This document shows positions 57,502 to 64,000 of a stretch of 64,000 nt of DNA, in pieces (position 1 is the stretch's first letter; the number at the start of each line of letters is the position of its first letter). A program made the position numbers and the translations under genes. The notes below the pieces were generated by a model, which had not been told where the DNA came from, ran no database searches, and saw nothing but the letters and a program-made list of their open reading frames with translations. The stretch covers positions 62,001-126,000 of the forward strand of contig QBVU01000002.1 in the NCBI GenBank assembly GCA_003284275.1, given 5' to 3'. The stretch is from Pelagibacteraceae bacterium AG-313-A04 (GTDB taxonomy: Bacteria; Pseudomonadota; Alphaproteobacteria; Pelagibacterales; Pelagibacteraceae).

Positions 57502-59864
57502 TAGTAAAATTGTCTAAATTTAATTATTTTATCACTGTCGTTTGTTGATACTAAGGTATTCTTATTTATATTGTTAATATCTTTTAATTTCAATGCTTCA
57601 ATAATTGAGCTTTTTTCACCGATCGCTGATTTAACTCCTGTATCATAGTTTAAAGATGTTAAATAAATATTTTCTGGAATTTCAAAATCACTGAAATCGT
57701 CTTTAAACAGAGCGTTTTCCACAAAGTCTTTAAAAATTGGTAAAGCTGCTTTTGATCCAGTTTCATTTTTACCTAAAGTTTTTGGATTATCGTAACCAAT
57801 GTAAACACCGACTATAAGATTGGATGAAAATCCAATAAACCATGCATCGTAGTTATCATTTGTTGTACCAGTTTTTCCAGCTAGAGGTACTTTTAAAGAT
57901 CTTAGTTTTTTTGCTGTTCCCCTTTTCACTGTTCCTTGTAAAATAGAATTCATTTGATACGCTGTTTCTTCACTAATCACCTTTTTACTTTTACTTTCTA
58001 TTTTTGGAAGAAGATCGTCATTATTAATAAATTTGTCACATCCTATACATTTTATATCTTTATCTTGGAATATTGTGTTTCCCCTTCTGTCTTGTATTCT
58101 CGAAATTAATTTAGGATTAATTTTATTTCCCCCATTAACAAAAGGTGCATATGCAGATGTTAAGTTCATTAGAGTAGTTTCAGCAGCTCCTAATGAAACA
58201 GAAAGTAGTTCAGGAATTTCATCGTAAATATTAAGTTCTTTAGATAATGTCAAAATTTTATTTAAACCTAAAACTTTTGCAATCCTAACTGTCATCAAAT
58301 TCCTTGAATACTCAATTCCTTTCCTGAAAGTAGAGGGGCCATAAAACTTTTTTCCGTAATTTTCTGGTTTCCAGTTTTTTAATCCTATCCCTTGGCTTTC
58401 TACAAAAGGGGCATCAAGTATTATAGAATTTGGAGCAAAGCCGTTCTCTAAAGCAGCAGCATAAACTATTGGTTTAAAAGCAGAACCGGGCTGTCTTTTT
58501 GCTTGTGTAACTCTATTGAACTCACTTGTTTTAAAATTAAATCCACCTACTAAAGCCAGAACATTGCCATTAAAAGGATCGATGGCTACTATACCTCCAT
58601 TAACTTTTGGGTACTGTTTTATTTTCCAAAAGCTTCTCTCTTTTTTTACAAACAATATATCGCCTACTTTATGGGTCTCCGGGATTGATTTTTTTTGTCT
58701 TATTGTCCAATTAATATCTTTTAATAATAAAACACCTTCTAAATTTTTTTTCTTTTTATTATTAATTATTTTAAAAGTTATTTTATTATTGTTGGTTGAC
58801 GTAATTTCTGCAAATTTCCAATTCAAAGTAGGATCTAATTTGAATTGAGCTAGTTTATTTTCCCAATTTTTATTTTTAATTTTATTTGTTATAGGGCCTC
58901 TCCATCCTCTTCGTTTATCATAATCCTCAATACCTTTTCTTAAAGATTTCAGAGCTTGTATTTGATATTCAATGTTTAATGGAGTGCTAATACTCAATCC
59001 TTGAGAGTAAAGTTTCTCGAAACCATAAATATTTTTTACTGTTCTTCTTACCTCTTCTGTATAAGAATTAGCTTCATTAACTATTTCAATTTTTCTTTTT
59101 TTAAGTTTAAGTTTCGATTCTTTAAATTTCTTATAATCTTTTTTGGATATAAAATTGTTATCTGCTAAATTTTGTAAAACTAAATTTCTTCTAAATTTTG
59201 CAGTTTCAGGATATCTGTATGGATTATATTTACTTGGAGCTTTTGGAAGAGCAGCTAATAATGCTGCCTCTGAGTAATTAAGATCTTTTATTGATTTATC
59301 AAAGTATTCCAAGCTAGCAGCTGCTATTCCATAAGTTCCTTGACCTAAATAAATCTGATTTAAATACAATTCTAGAATTCTCTCTTTTGAATATGCTCTC
59401 TCAATTCTGAAAGCTAGAATTGCTTCTTTTATTTTTCTTTTCATTGATACTTCATTTGTAAGTAAAAAGTTTTTAGCAACTTGCTGTGTAATTGTCGAAG
59501 CTCCCTCTAATCTTTTGTTTTGAGCAATATTTTTTAAGTTATTAATTATAGCTCTTAGTATTCCTCTTGCATCTATTCCTGGATGACTAAAAAAGTTTTT
59601 ATCTTCAGCAGAGAGAAAAGAATTAATAACTTTATCTGGTAATGAATCGTAAGGTATGAATAACCTTTTCTCCAAAGCGTATTCGGCTATTAATTTATTA
59701 TCCTGTGAGTAAACCCTGCTTGATATAGGTGGCTGATAATTTGAGAGTTTTTTATAATCAGGTAGCCCAATTGAAAAATACCATAAAGTTGAAAATACAA
59801 AAAAAACAACTACTAATAAGAAAATAATTAAAAACTTAATAGAAAAGTTTAGAAAATTTAACAT
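57501..59864 (-). CDS. mrcA: Class A penicillin-binding protein (PBP1A type)
   Basis: A bifunctional peptidoglycan synthase of 787 residues. After one N-terminal helix (about 9-31) the glycosyltransferase domain has SAEDKNFFSHPGID (catalytic Glu), EGASTITQQVAKNFL, RKIKEAILAFRIER and NQIYLGQGTYGI. The transpeptidase domain has the active Ser in RQPGSAFKPI, SRNL (SxN) and AGKTGTTNDNYDAWFIG (KTG). An OB-like insert lies between the two. It is divergent from rne (145 bp between starts). Confidence 0.95.
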   Translation of the reverse strand: MLNFLNFSIKFLIIFLLVVVFFVFSTLWYFSIGLPDYKKLSNYQPPISSRVYSQDNKLIAEYALEKRLFIPYDSLPDKVINSFLSAEDKNFFSHPGIDARGILRAIINNLKNIAQNKRLEGASTITQQVAKNFLLTNEVSMKRKIKEAILAFRIERAYSKERILELYLNQIYLGQGTYGIAAASLEYFDKSIKDLNYSEAALLAALPKAPSKYNPYRYPETAKFRRNLVLQNLADNNFISKKDYKKFKESKLKLKKRKIEIVNEANSYTEEVRRTVKNIYGFEKLYSQGLSISTPLNIEYQIQALKSLRKGIEDYDKRRGWRGPITNKIKNKNWENKLAQFKLDPTLNWKFAEITSTNNNKITFKIINNKKKKNLEGVLLLKDINWTIRQKKSIPETHKVGDILFVKKERSFWKIKQYPKVNGGIVAIDPFNGNVLALVGGFNFKTSEFNRVTQAKRQPGSAFKPIVYAAALENGFAPNSIILDAPFVESQGIGLKNWKPENYGKKFYGPSTFRKGIEYSRNLMTVRIAKVLGLNKILTLSKELNIYDEIPELLSVSLGAAETTLMNLTSAYAPFVNGGNKINPKLISRIQDRRGNTIFQDKDIKCIGCDKFINNDDLLPKIESKSKKVISEETAYQMNSILQGTVKRGTAKKLRSLKVPLAGKTGTTNDNYDAWFIGFSSNLIVGVYIGYDNPKTLGKNETGSKAALPIFKDFVENALFKDDFSDFEIPENIYLTSLNYDTGVKSAIGEKSSIIEALKLKDINNINKNTLVSTNDSDKIIKFRQFY

Positions 59865-60009
59865 AATATTAGCTTAAAATGATAATTCTGACTTTCTTTA
59901 GGCATATTGAAATTAAAATGTATAATTAATCGTAAAATTGTATAAAATAACACCTAATGACAAATTTATATTTATTTAAAAATAAAGAAATAACAGGAAT
60001 TCTAATAAA

Positions 60010-61824
60010 ATGGAAAAAAACTTATATATTGATGCTTCGCATCCAAATGAAACTCGTATTGTTCTTAAATCAGAATCTTCGATTGAAGAATATGAATATG
60101 AAGATAAAAACAATTTAAATTTCAAAAATAATATTTATCTTGCAACGATAAGTAGAGTTGAACCATCTTTACAAGCGGCTTTTGTTAATTTTGGTAGAGA
60201 GAGACATGGTTTTTTAGCATTTAATGATATTCAATCTGACTATTACCAGTTGCCTTCAGAAGATAAAGAAAAAATCAGAATAGCTGAAGAAAAAATAAGA
60301 GAAGAACTAAAAGATAAAACTATTGAAATCAATCAAGATATTAATCAGTCAGACGAAAAAGAGACTAAAAATCATATTGATGGAGAACATCCAGAAAATA
60401 TTGAAAAAAAACAAGATTATCGAGAAAAGGTGAAGTCATCGTATGGAATTAAAAGATATAAGATACAAGAGGTGATTAAACCAGGACAAGTAATCTTAAT
60501 TCAAGTTATAAAAGAAGAAAGAGGACAAAAAGGAGCTGCTCTAACTACTTTTATTTCCTTAGCAGGAAAATATATGGTTTTAATGCCAAATACTCCAAAA
60601 GGAGGAGGTATATCCAGAAAAATTTTCAATTCTTCGGATCGTCAAAAAATAAGAACTATATTAAATGAAATAGAAATACCAAAAAGTATGGGTGTAATTG
60701 TTAGGACAGCTGGAGCCAACAAAACAAAAAAGGAAATTGATAAAGATTTTCAAAATACATTGAAAACATGGGAAGATATAAAAGCAAAAGCATTGGATTC
60801 TAATGCACCGTCACTCGTTTATGAAGAAGGAGATATAATTAAAAGAACATTAAGAGATACATACGATAATGATACAAAAAATGTTTACATTGAGGGAAAC
60901 GAAGCATACCAAAAAGCAAAAAAATTTATGAAAGAATTGATGCCAAAAAATGTAAAAAATATTAAAAAATATAGAGGCAAAATTCCACTATTTCACGATG
61001 CTAATATAGAAAAAGATTTAATTAATATTTATGAACCAACTGTCAAATTAAAATCTGGTGGTTACATAGTAATTAATCCAACTGAAGCTTTAGTTTCTAT
61101 AGATATAAACTCAGGACAATCTACAAGACAAACTAATATTGAAAGAACAGCTTTAAATACTAATTTAGAAGCAGCTGTAGAAATTGCAAATCAAATCAAA
61201 TTAAGAGACTTATCTGGTTTAATTGTGATTGATTTTATTGATATGGTTAATTTTTATAATAGAAGGACAGTAGAGAAAAAAATGAGAGAGAGCATCAGAA
61301 AAGATAGAGCGAGAATACAACTGGGAAGAATAAGTAATTTTGGTCTTCTTGAAATGACTAGACAAAGATTACGCGAGGGTTCTATTAAGTGGGAAACTCA
61401 GTTATCCCTCTCTTCGTTTTCACAAAAAATATTAAAGAAAATTCAACAATTGGCATTTTCAGATAAGGTCAAGATTATTAACTCATATATACCTGAAAAA
61501 GCTAAATTATATATAGAAAACAATTTATTGGATGAACTAAAGTATTTTCAAAAAAAATATTCATTTGAAGTAAAAATATTTTCAGATAATAAATTTGTTA
61601 TTCCAGAATATAAAATTGACTTATTAAATAAATCCAAAAAAAAATTAAAATCTATTGAGAATATTAATCTCATCGTTAACTCAAAGAAAAAATTTAAAGA
61701 TACATTGAAAGAAAAAAAATCTGTAAGTAAGGAATCTTCTAAATCTAAAGATAAAATTAAAAAAACAAAATTAAAAAAAAAAATTAGAACTTTATGGATA
61801 AGAAGAAGAAAAAAATTAAATTAA
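60010..61824 (+). CDS. rne: Ribonuclease E/G without a zinc-link
   Basis: This endonuclease starts mRNA decay and processes stable RNA. The 604 residues have an S1-like domain (about 38-170) split by an acidic, Glu/Lys-rich insertion (about 75-145) as in alphaproteobacterial RNase E. The catalytic Asps lie in VSIDINSG (D365) and VIDFIDM (D408, D411). After RQRLR (451-455) the CPxC zinc-link of other RNase E/G proteins is missing, and I see no cysteine in the protein. The C-terminus (about 540-604) is a basic tail, not the long degradosome scaffold of E. coli. Confidence 0.93.
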   Translation: MEKNLYIDASHPNETRIVLKSESSIEEYEYEDKNNLNFKNNIYLATISRVEPSLQAAFVNFGRERHGFLAFNDIQSDYYQLPSEDKEKIRIAEEKIREELKDKTIEINQDINQSDEKETKNHIDGEHPENIEKKQDYREKVKSSYGIKRYKIQEVIKPGQVILIQVIKEERGQKGAALTTFISLAGKYMVLMPNTPKGGGISRKIFNSSDRQKIRTILNEIEIPKSMGVIVRTAGANKTKKEIDKDFQNTLKTWEDIKAKALDSNAPSLVYEEGDIIKRTLRDTYDNDTKNVYIEGNEAYQKAKKFMKELMPKNVKNIKKYRGKIPLFHDANIEKDLINIYEPTVKLKSGGYIVINPTEALVSIDINSGQSTRQTNIERTALNTNLEAAVEIANQIKLRDLSGLIVIDFIDMVNFYNRRTVEKKMRESIRKDRARIQLGRISNFGLLEMTRQRLREGSIKWETQLSLSSFSQKILKKIQQLAFSDKVKIINSYIPEKAKLYIENNLLDELKYFQKKYSFEVKIFSDNKFVIPEYKIDLLNKSKKKLKSIENINLIVNSKKKFKDTLKEKKSVSKESSKSKDKIKKTKLKKKIRTLWIRRRKKLN

Positions 61825-62589
61825 ACCTTTGGACGGGGAGCTAGGAATAGCTAAATAGTTTTTGTTCATTCTTCCTGCTTTGTAAGAATTTCTTCCAGAA
61901 ATTACTGCATCTTTAAATGCTCTTGCCATTAAAATTGGTTTTTTGGCGTTTGCGATAGCGCTATTAATTAAAACTCCGTCACATCCTAGCTCCATTGCAA
62001 TGGTTGCGTCAGATGCAGTTCCTATTCCTGCATCTACTATTACTGGAACTTTTGATTGTTTAATTATTAAAGAAATATTAATTTTATTTTGAATACCTAA
62101 TCCTGTGCCAATAGGAGAAGCTAGAGGCATAATAGCCGAAGCTCCGTTATCTTCTAATTGTTTTGCTAATATAGGGTCATCGCTGCAATAAACCATTACT
62201 TTAAAACCTTCTTTAACAAGTATCTTCGTAGATTTGATTGTTTCAATCATATCAGGGTAAAGTGTTTTTTTATCTCCTAAAACTTCTAACTTTACTAATT
62301 TCCATCCTCCCATTTCACGTGCCAACCTTAGAGTTCGTAATGCTTCCTTAGAATTAAAACAGCCAGCGGTATTAGGTAAATAGATAATTTTTTTCGGATT
62401 TAGATAATCAGTTAATAAAGGTTTTTTTTTATCCAGTACATTGACCCTTCTAACTGCTACAGTAACCATATCTGCACCTGAGGCCTGAACTGCCTTTGCG
62501 GTTTCAGAAAAGTTTTTATATTTTCCAGTTCCAACAATAAGTCGTGATTTTAATATTTTTCCTGCAATTTTAAAAACATCATTTTTCAA
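61816..62589 (-). CDS. thiG: Thiazole synthase
   Basis: ThiG builds the thiazole phosphate of thiamine from deoxyxylulose phosphate, dehydroglycine and ThiS-bound sulfur. The 257-residue TIM barrel shows [44 protein letters not shown], the Schiff-base Lys in [11 protein letters not shown], and [31 protein letters not shown]. It is 1 bp after thiS and its end overlaps the convergent rne by 9 bp. Confidence 0.96.
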   Translation of the reverse strand: MKNDVFKIAGKILKSRLIVGTGKYKNFSETAKAVQASGADMVTVAVRRVNVLDKKKPLLTDYLNPKKIIYLPNTAGCFNSKEALRTLRLAREMGGWKLVKLEVLGDKKTLYPDMIETIKSTKILVKEGFKVMVYCSDDPILAKQLEDNGASAIMPLASPIGTGLGIQNKINISLIIKQSKVPVIVDAGIGTASDATIAMELGCDGVLINSAIANAKKPILMARAFKDAVISGRNSYKAGRMNKNYLAIPSSPSKGLI

Positions 62590-62590
62590 A

Positions 62591-62794
62591 TTATCCGCCC
62601 CCTATAAAATGAACAATCTCAACTTTATCATTATCTTTTAAATATTTTTTTTTAAAATTATCTTTTGGTATTATCATTCCATTAAGTTCTATTGCTAATT
62701 TTTTATTTGATAATTTATATTTCTTGAGTAAATCAAATATTGAATAATTAGTTTGAATTGATACTTTTTTTCCATTTAATTGTATTTTTGCCAT
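62591..62794 (-). CDS. thiS: Sulfur carrier protein ThiS
   Basis: A 67-residue ubiquitin-fold carrier ending in the required Gly-Gly (FIGGG). The start is put at the ATG of MAKIQLNGK (62794), not at the non-ATG start seven codons earlier. [15 protein letters not shown] at the C-terminus is typical. It directly precedes thiG, its partner. The gene is divergent from aroQ with 29 bp between starts. Confidence 0.93.
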   Translation of the reverse strand: MAKIQLNGKKVSIQTNYSIFDLLKKYKLSNKKLAIELNGMIIPKDNFKKKYLKDNDKVEIVHFIGGG

Positions 62795-62823
62795 AATTAA
62801 GTTATTCAATATCAAGAAATTTT

Positions 62824-63261
62824 ATGAATAAAATTATAATTCTTAATGGACCAAACCTCAACCTTTTAGGTGAAAGAGAAAAAGATCAATATGGTAATAT
62901 CACACTTAAAGAAATTGAGAATAACTGTAAGGATTATGCTAAAAAAAATAAAATAGATCTTTCTTTTTATCAATCAAATATTGAAGGTGAACTTGTAAAT
63001 GAGATACAAAATTCTAGAGATGAACAGGATGGGTTAATTATTAATGCTGGGGGCTACACCCATACTTCAGTAGCAATTCACGATGCTTTAAAAATATTAA
63101 AAACTCCAATTATTGAATTGCATATTAGTAATGTTTATAATAGAGAGGAATTTAGGCATAAATCTTTAATTAGTAAAGTTGCTAAAGGAGTAATTTGTGG
63201 TTTCGGTGCTAATGGATATTTAATGTCATTAGAAGCTATGAACAAACTTTTAAAAAAATGA
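62824..63261 (+). CDS. aroQ: 3-dehydroquinate dehydratase, type II
   Basis: This dodecameric enzyme performs the third step of the shikimate pathway. The 145-residue protein has NGPNLNLLGEREKDQYG (flexible lid and Tyr), the INAGGYTHTSVAIHDAL segment, ELHISNVYNREEFRHKS with the catalytic His, and GFGANGYLMSLEA. Length is exact for type II. It overlaps accB by 4 bp, the common aroQ-accB-accC order. Confidence 0.97.
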   Translation: MNKIIILNGPNLNLLGEREKDQYGNITLKEIENNCKDYAKKNKIDLSFYQSNIEGELVNEIQNSRDEQDGLIINAGGYTHTSVAIHDALKILKTPIIELHISNVYNREEFRHKSLISKVAKGVICGFGANGYLMSLEAMNKLLKK

Positions 63262-63683
63262 AAATTGATAAAAAATTAATAAAAGAATTAGTTGATAATT
63301 TAAAAGAATTTGAACTTACGGAACTTGAGTATCAAGAAGGTCAAACGAAAATAAAAGTTTCAAAAGCATCAAGAGGATTAGAACAAGTAAAAACAAGCGC
63401 TGTTGTCTCGCCAAACAAATCAGTTTTGAAATCTGCTGATGACAGTGATGGGATTAGAGTTAAATCTCCAATAATTGGAACAGCTTACTTAGCGCCAGAA
63501 CCTGGAGCAAAAAAATTTGTTGAGGTCGGAGATAAAATTAAAAAAGGTCAAACTGTTATGATTGTGGAAGCAATGAAAACAATGAACCATGTGCCTTCTA
63601 CCTCTGATGGGGTGGTTAAAAAAATATTAATCGAAGATGGTCAACCTGTTGAGTTTGGACAAACCCTCGTTTTGCTAAAATAA
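63258..63683 (+). CDS. accB: Biotin carboxyl carrier protein of acetyl-CoA carboxylase
   Basis: AccB carries biotin between the carboxylase and the transferase in fatty-acid synthesis. The 141 residues have an N-terminal helical region, a Ser/Lys-rich linker (about 37-66) and the biotinyl domain with [10 protein letters not shown] (biotinyl Lys107) and [15 protein letters not shown]. BirA at 12284-12853 should be its modifying enzyme. accC follows after 7 bp. Confidence 0.96.
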   Translation: MKIDKKLIKELVDNLKEFELTELEYQEGQTKIKVSKASRGLEQVKTSAVVSPNKSVLKSADDSDGIRVKSPIIGTAYLAPEPGAKKFVEVGDKIKKGQTVMIVEAMKTMNHVPSTSDGVVKKILIEDGQPVEFGQTLVLLK

Positions 63684-63690
63684 AAAACTA

Positions 63691-64000
63691 ATGTTTAAAA
63701 AAGTTTTAATTGCCAATAGGGGGGAAATTGCTGTTAGAGTTATAAGGGCTTGCAAAGAATGGGGTATTAAAACAGTAGCAGTCCACTCTGATGTCGACTC
63801 GGAATCAATGCATGTTCGACTTGCTGATGAGAGTGTTTGTATAGGATCTCACCAACCACAAAATAGTTACCTAAATATTTCCTCTATTATGTCAGCTGTG
63901 GATTTGACTGGTGCAGAGGCAATTCACCCTGGTTACGGTTTTTTATCTGAAAATGCAAAATTTTCAGAAATAGTGAATAAACATGGAATTAAATTTATAG
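63691..64000 (+). CDS. accC: Biotin carboxylase of acetyl-CoA carboxylase (5' part)
   Basis: The frame starts at the ATG 7 bp after accB and runs off the window after about 103 codons. It reads [20 protein letters not shown], then the [32 protein letters not shown] region, diagnostic of the biotin carboxylase N-terminal domain. The ATP-grasp and C-terminal domains lie beyond 64000. Confidence 0.95.
   Translation, partial: MFKKVLIANRGEIAVRVIRACKEWGIKTVAVHSDVDSESMHVRLADESVCIGSHQPQNSYLNISSIMSAVDLTGAEAIHPGYGFLSENAKFSEIVNKHGIKFI

Noticed and set aside
1-64000. CRISPR arrays, insertion sequences and rRNA genes
   Set aside because: No spaced repeat arrays, transposase-like genes, terminal inverted repeats or rRNA sequence were noticed.

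Overview
The window is 64 kb of very AT-rich, tightly packed bacterial chromosome. Gene content and order fit an alphaproteobacterium of the SAR11 group (Pelagibacterales). The evidence is the rpsB-tsf-frr-uppS block next to dnaE, the nuoN-birA-coaX-rnj-DUF1467-proS-lolC-lolD-dnaE run, and the short alphaproteobacterial ProRS. RNase J and RNase E/G are both present, and many genes overlap by a few bases. No gene-free stretch reaches 300 bases; the longest, 31297-31559, holds the edge of an inserted element. I saw no rRNA, CRISPR array, insertion sequence or origin.

Layout. 1-2991: translation and lipid genes (start of cdsA, uppS, frr, tsf, rpsB with a structured leader), all on the minus strand; pyrH is missing from its usual place between tsf and frr. 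2992-12853: dnaE, the lipoprotein-release ABC transporter lolD/lolC, proS, a small DUF1467 membrane protein, RNase J, coaX and birA. 12853-26735: a complete complex I operon, nuoA to nuoN, with all 14 subunits as separate genes. 26902-27072: tRNA-Asp and tRNA-Val. 27018-31470: a 4.4-kb islet bounded by a 65-bp perfect direct repeat of tRNA-Val sequence, carrying three genes and no integrase. 31560-35564: a zinc-ribbon membrane protein, an 850-residue three-part sugar-modifying enzyme and a GT17-like glycosyltransferase. 35572-41433: the proteostasis block lon, clpX, clpP, tig, plus tRNA-Leu. 41463-44938: a WecA-like transferase, an EamA transporter and glnA. 44935-51051: a SUF iron-sulfur operon (iscR-sufB-sufC-sufD-sufS-sufU-sufT-sufA). 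51183-59864: a hydrolase, anmK, tyrS, an AsmA-like protein, prfB with a programmed frameshift, and a class A PBP. 60010-64000: rne, thiG/thiS, aroQ, accB and the start of accC.

The housekeeping genes form a coherent set: respiration (nuo), Fe-S supply for it (suf), quality control (lon/clp/tig), and fatty-acid and cofactor synthesis (accBC, birA, coaX, thiGS).

The best candidate for a new system is the islet. It encodes a ParB/sulfiredoxin-fold protein, a SNF2-type helicase and a DUF3883-type nuclease-like protein, in one operon. Paired GTGACGA repeats with an 11-bp period lie at both ends of the operon. The tRNA repeat covers the 5' part of tRNA-Val, so the intact tRNA now appears to be read from a promoter inside the islet. 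A defence role is inferred from the domain set and is not shown by the sequence.
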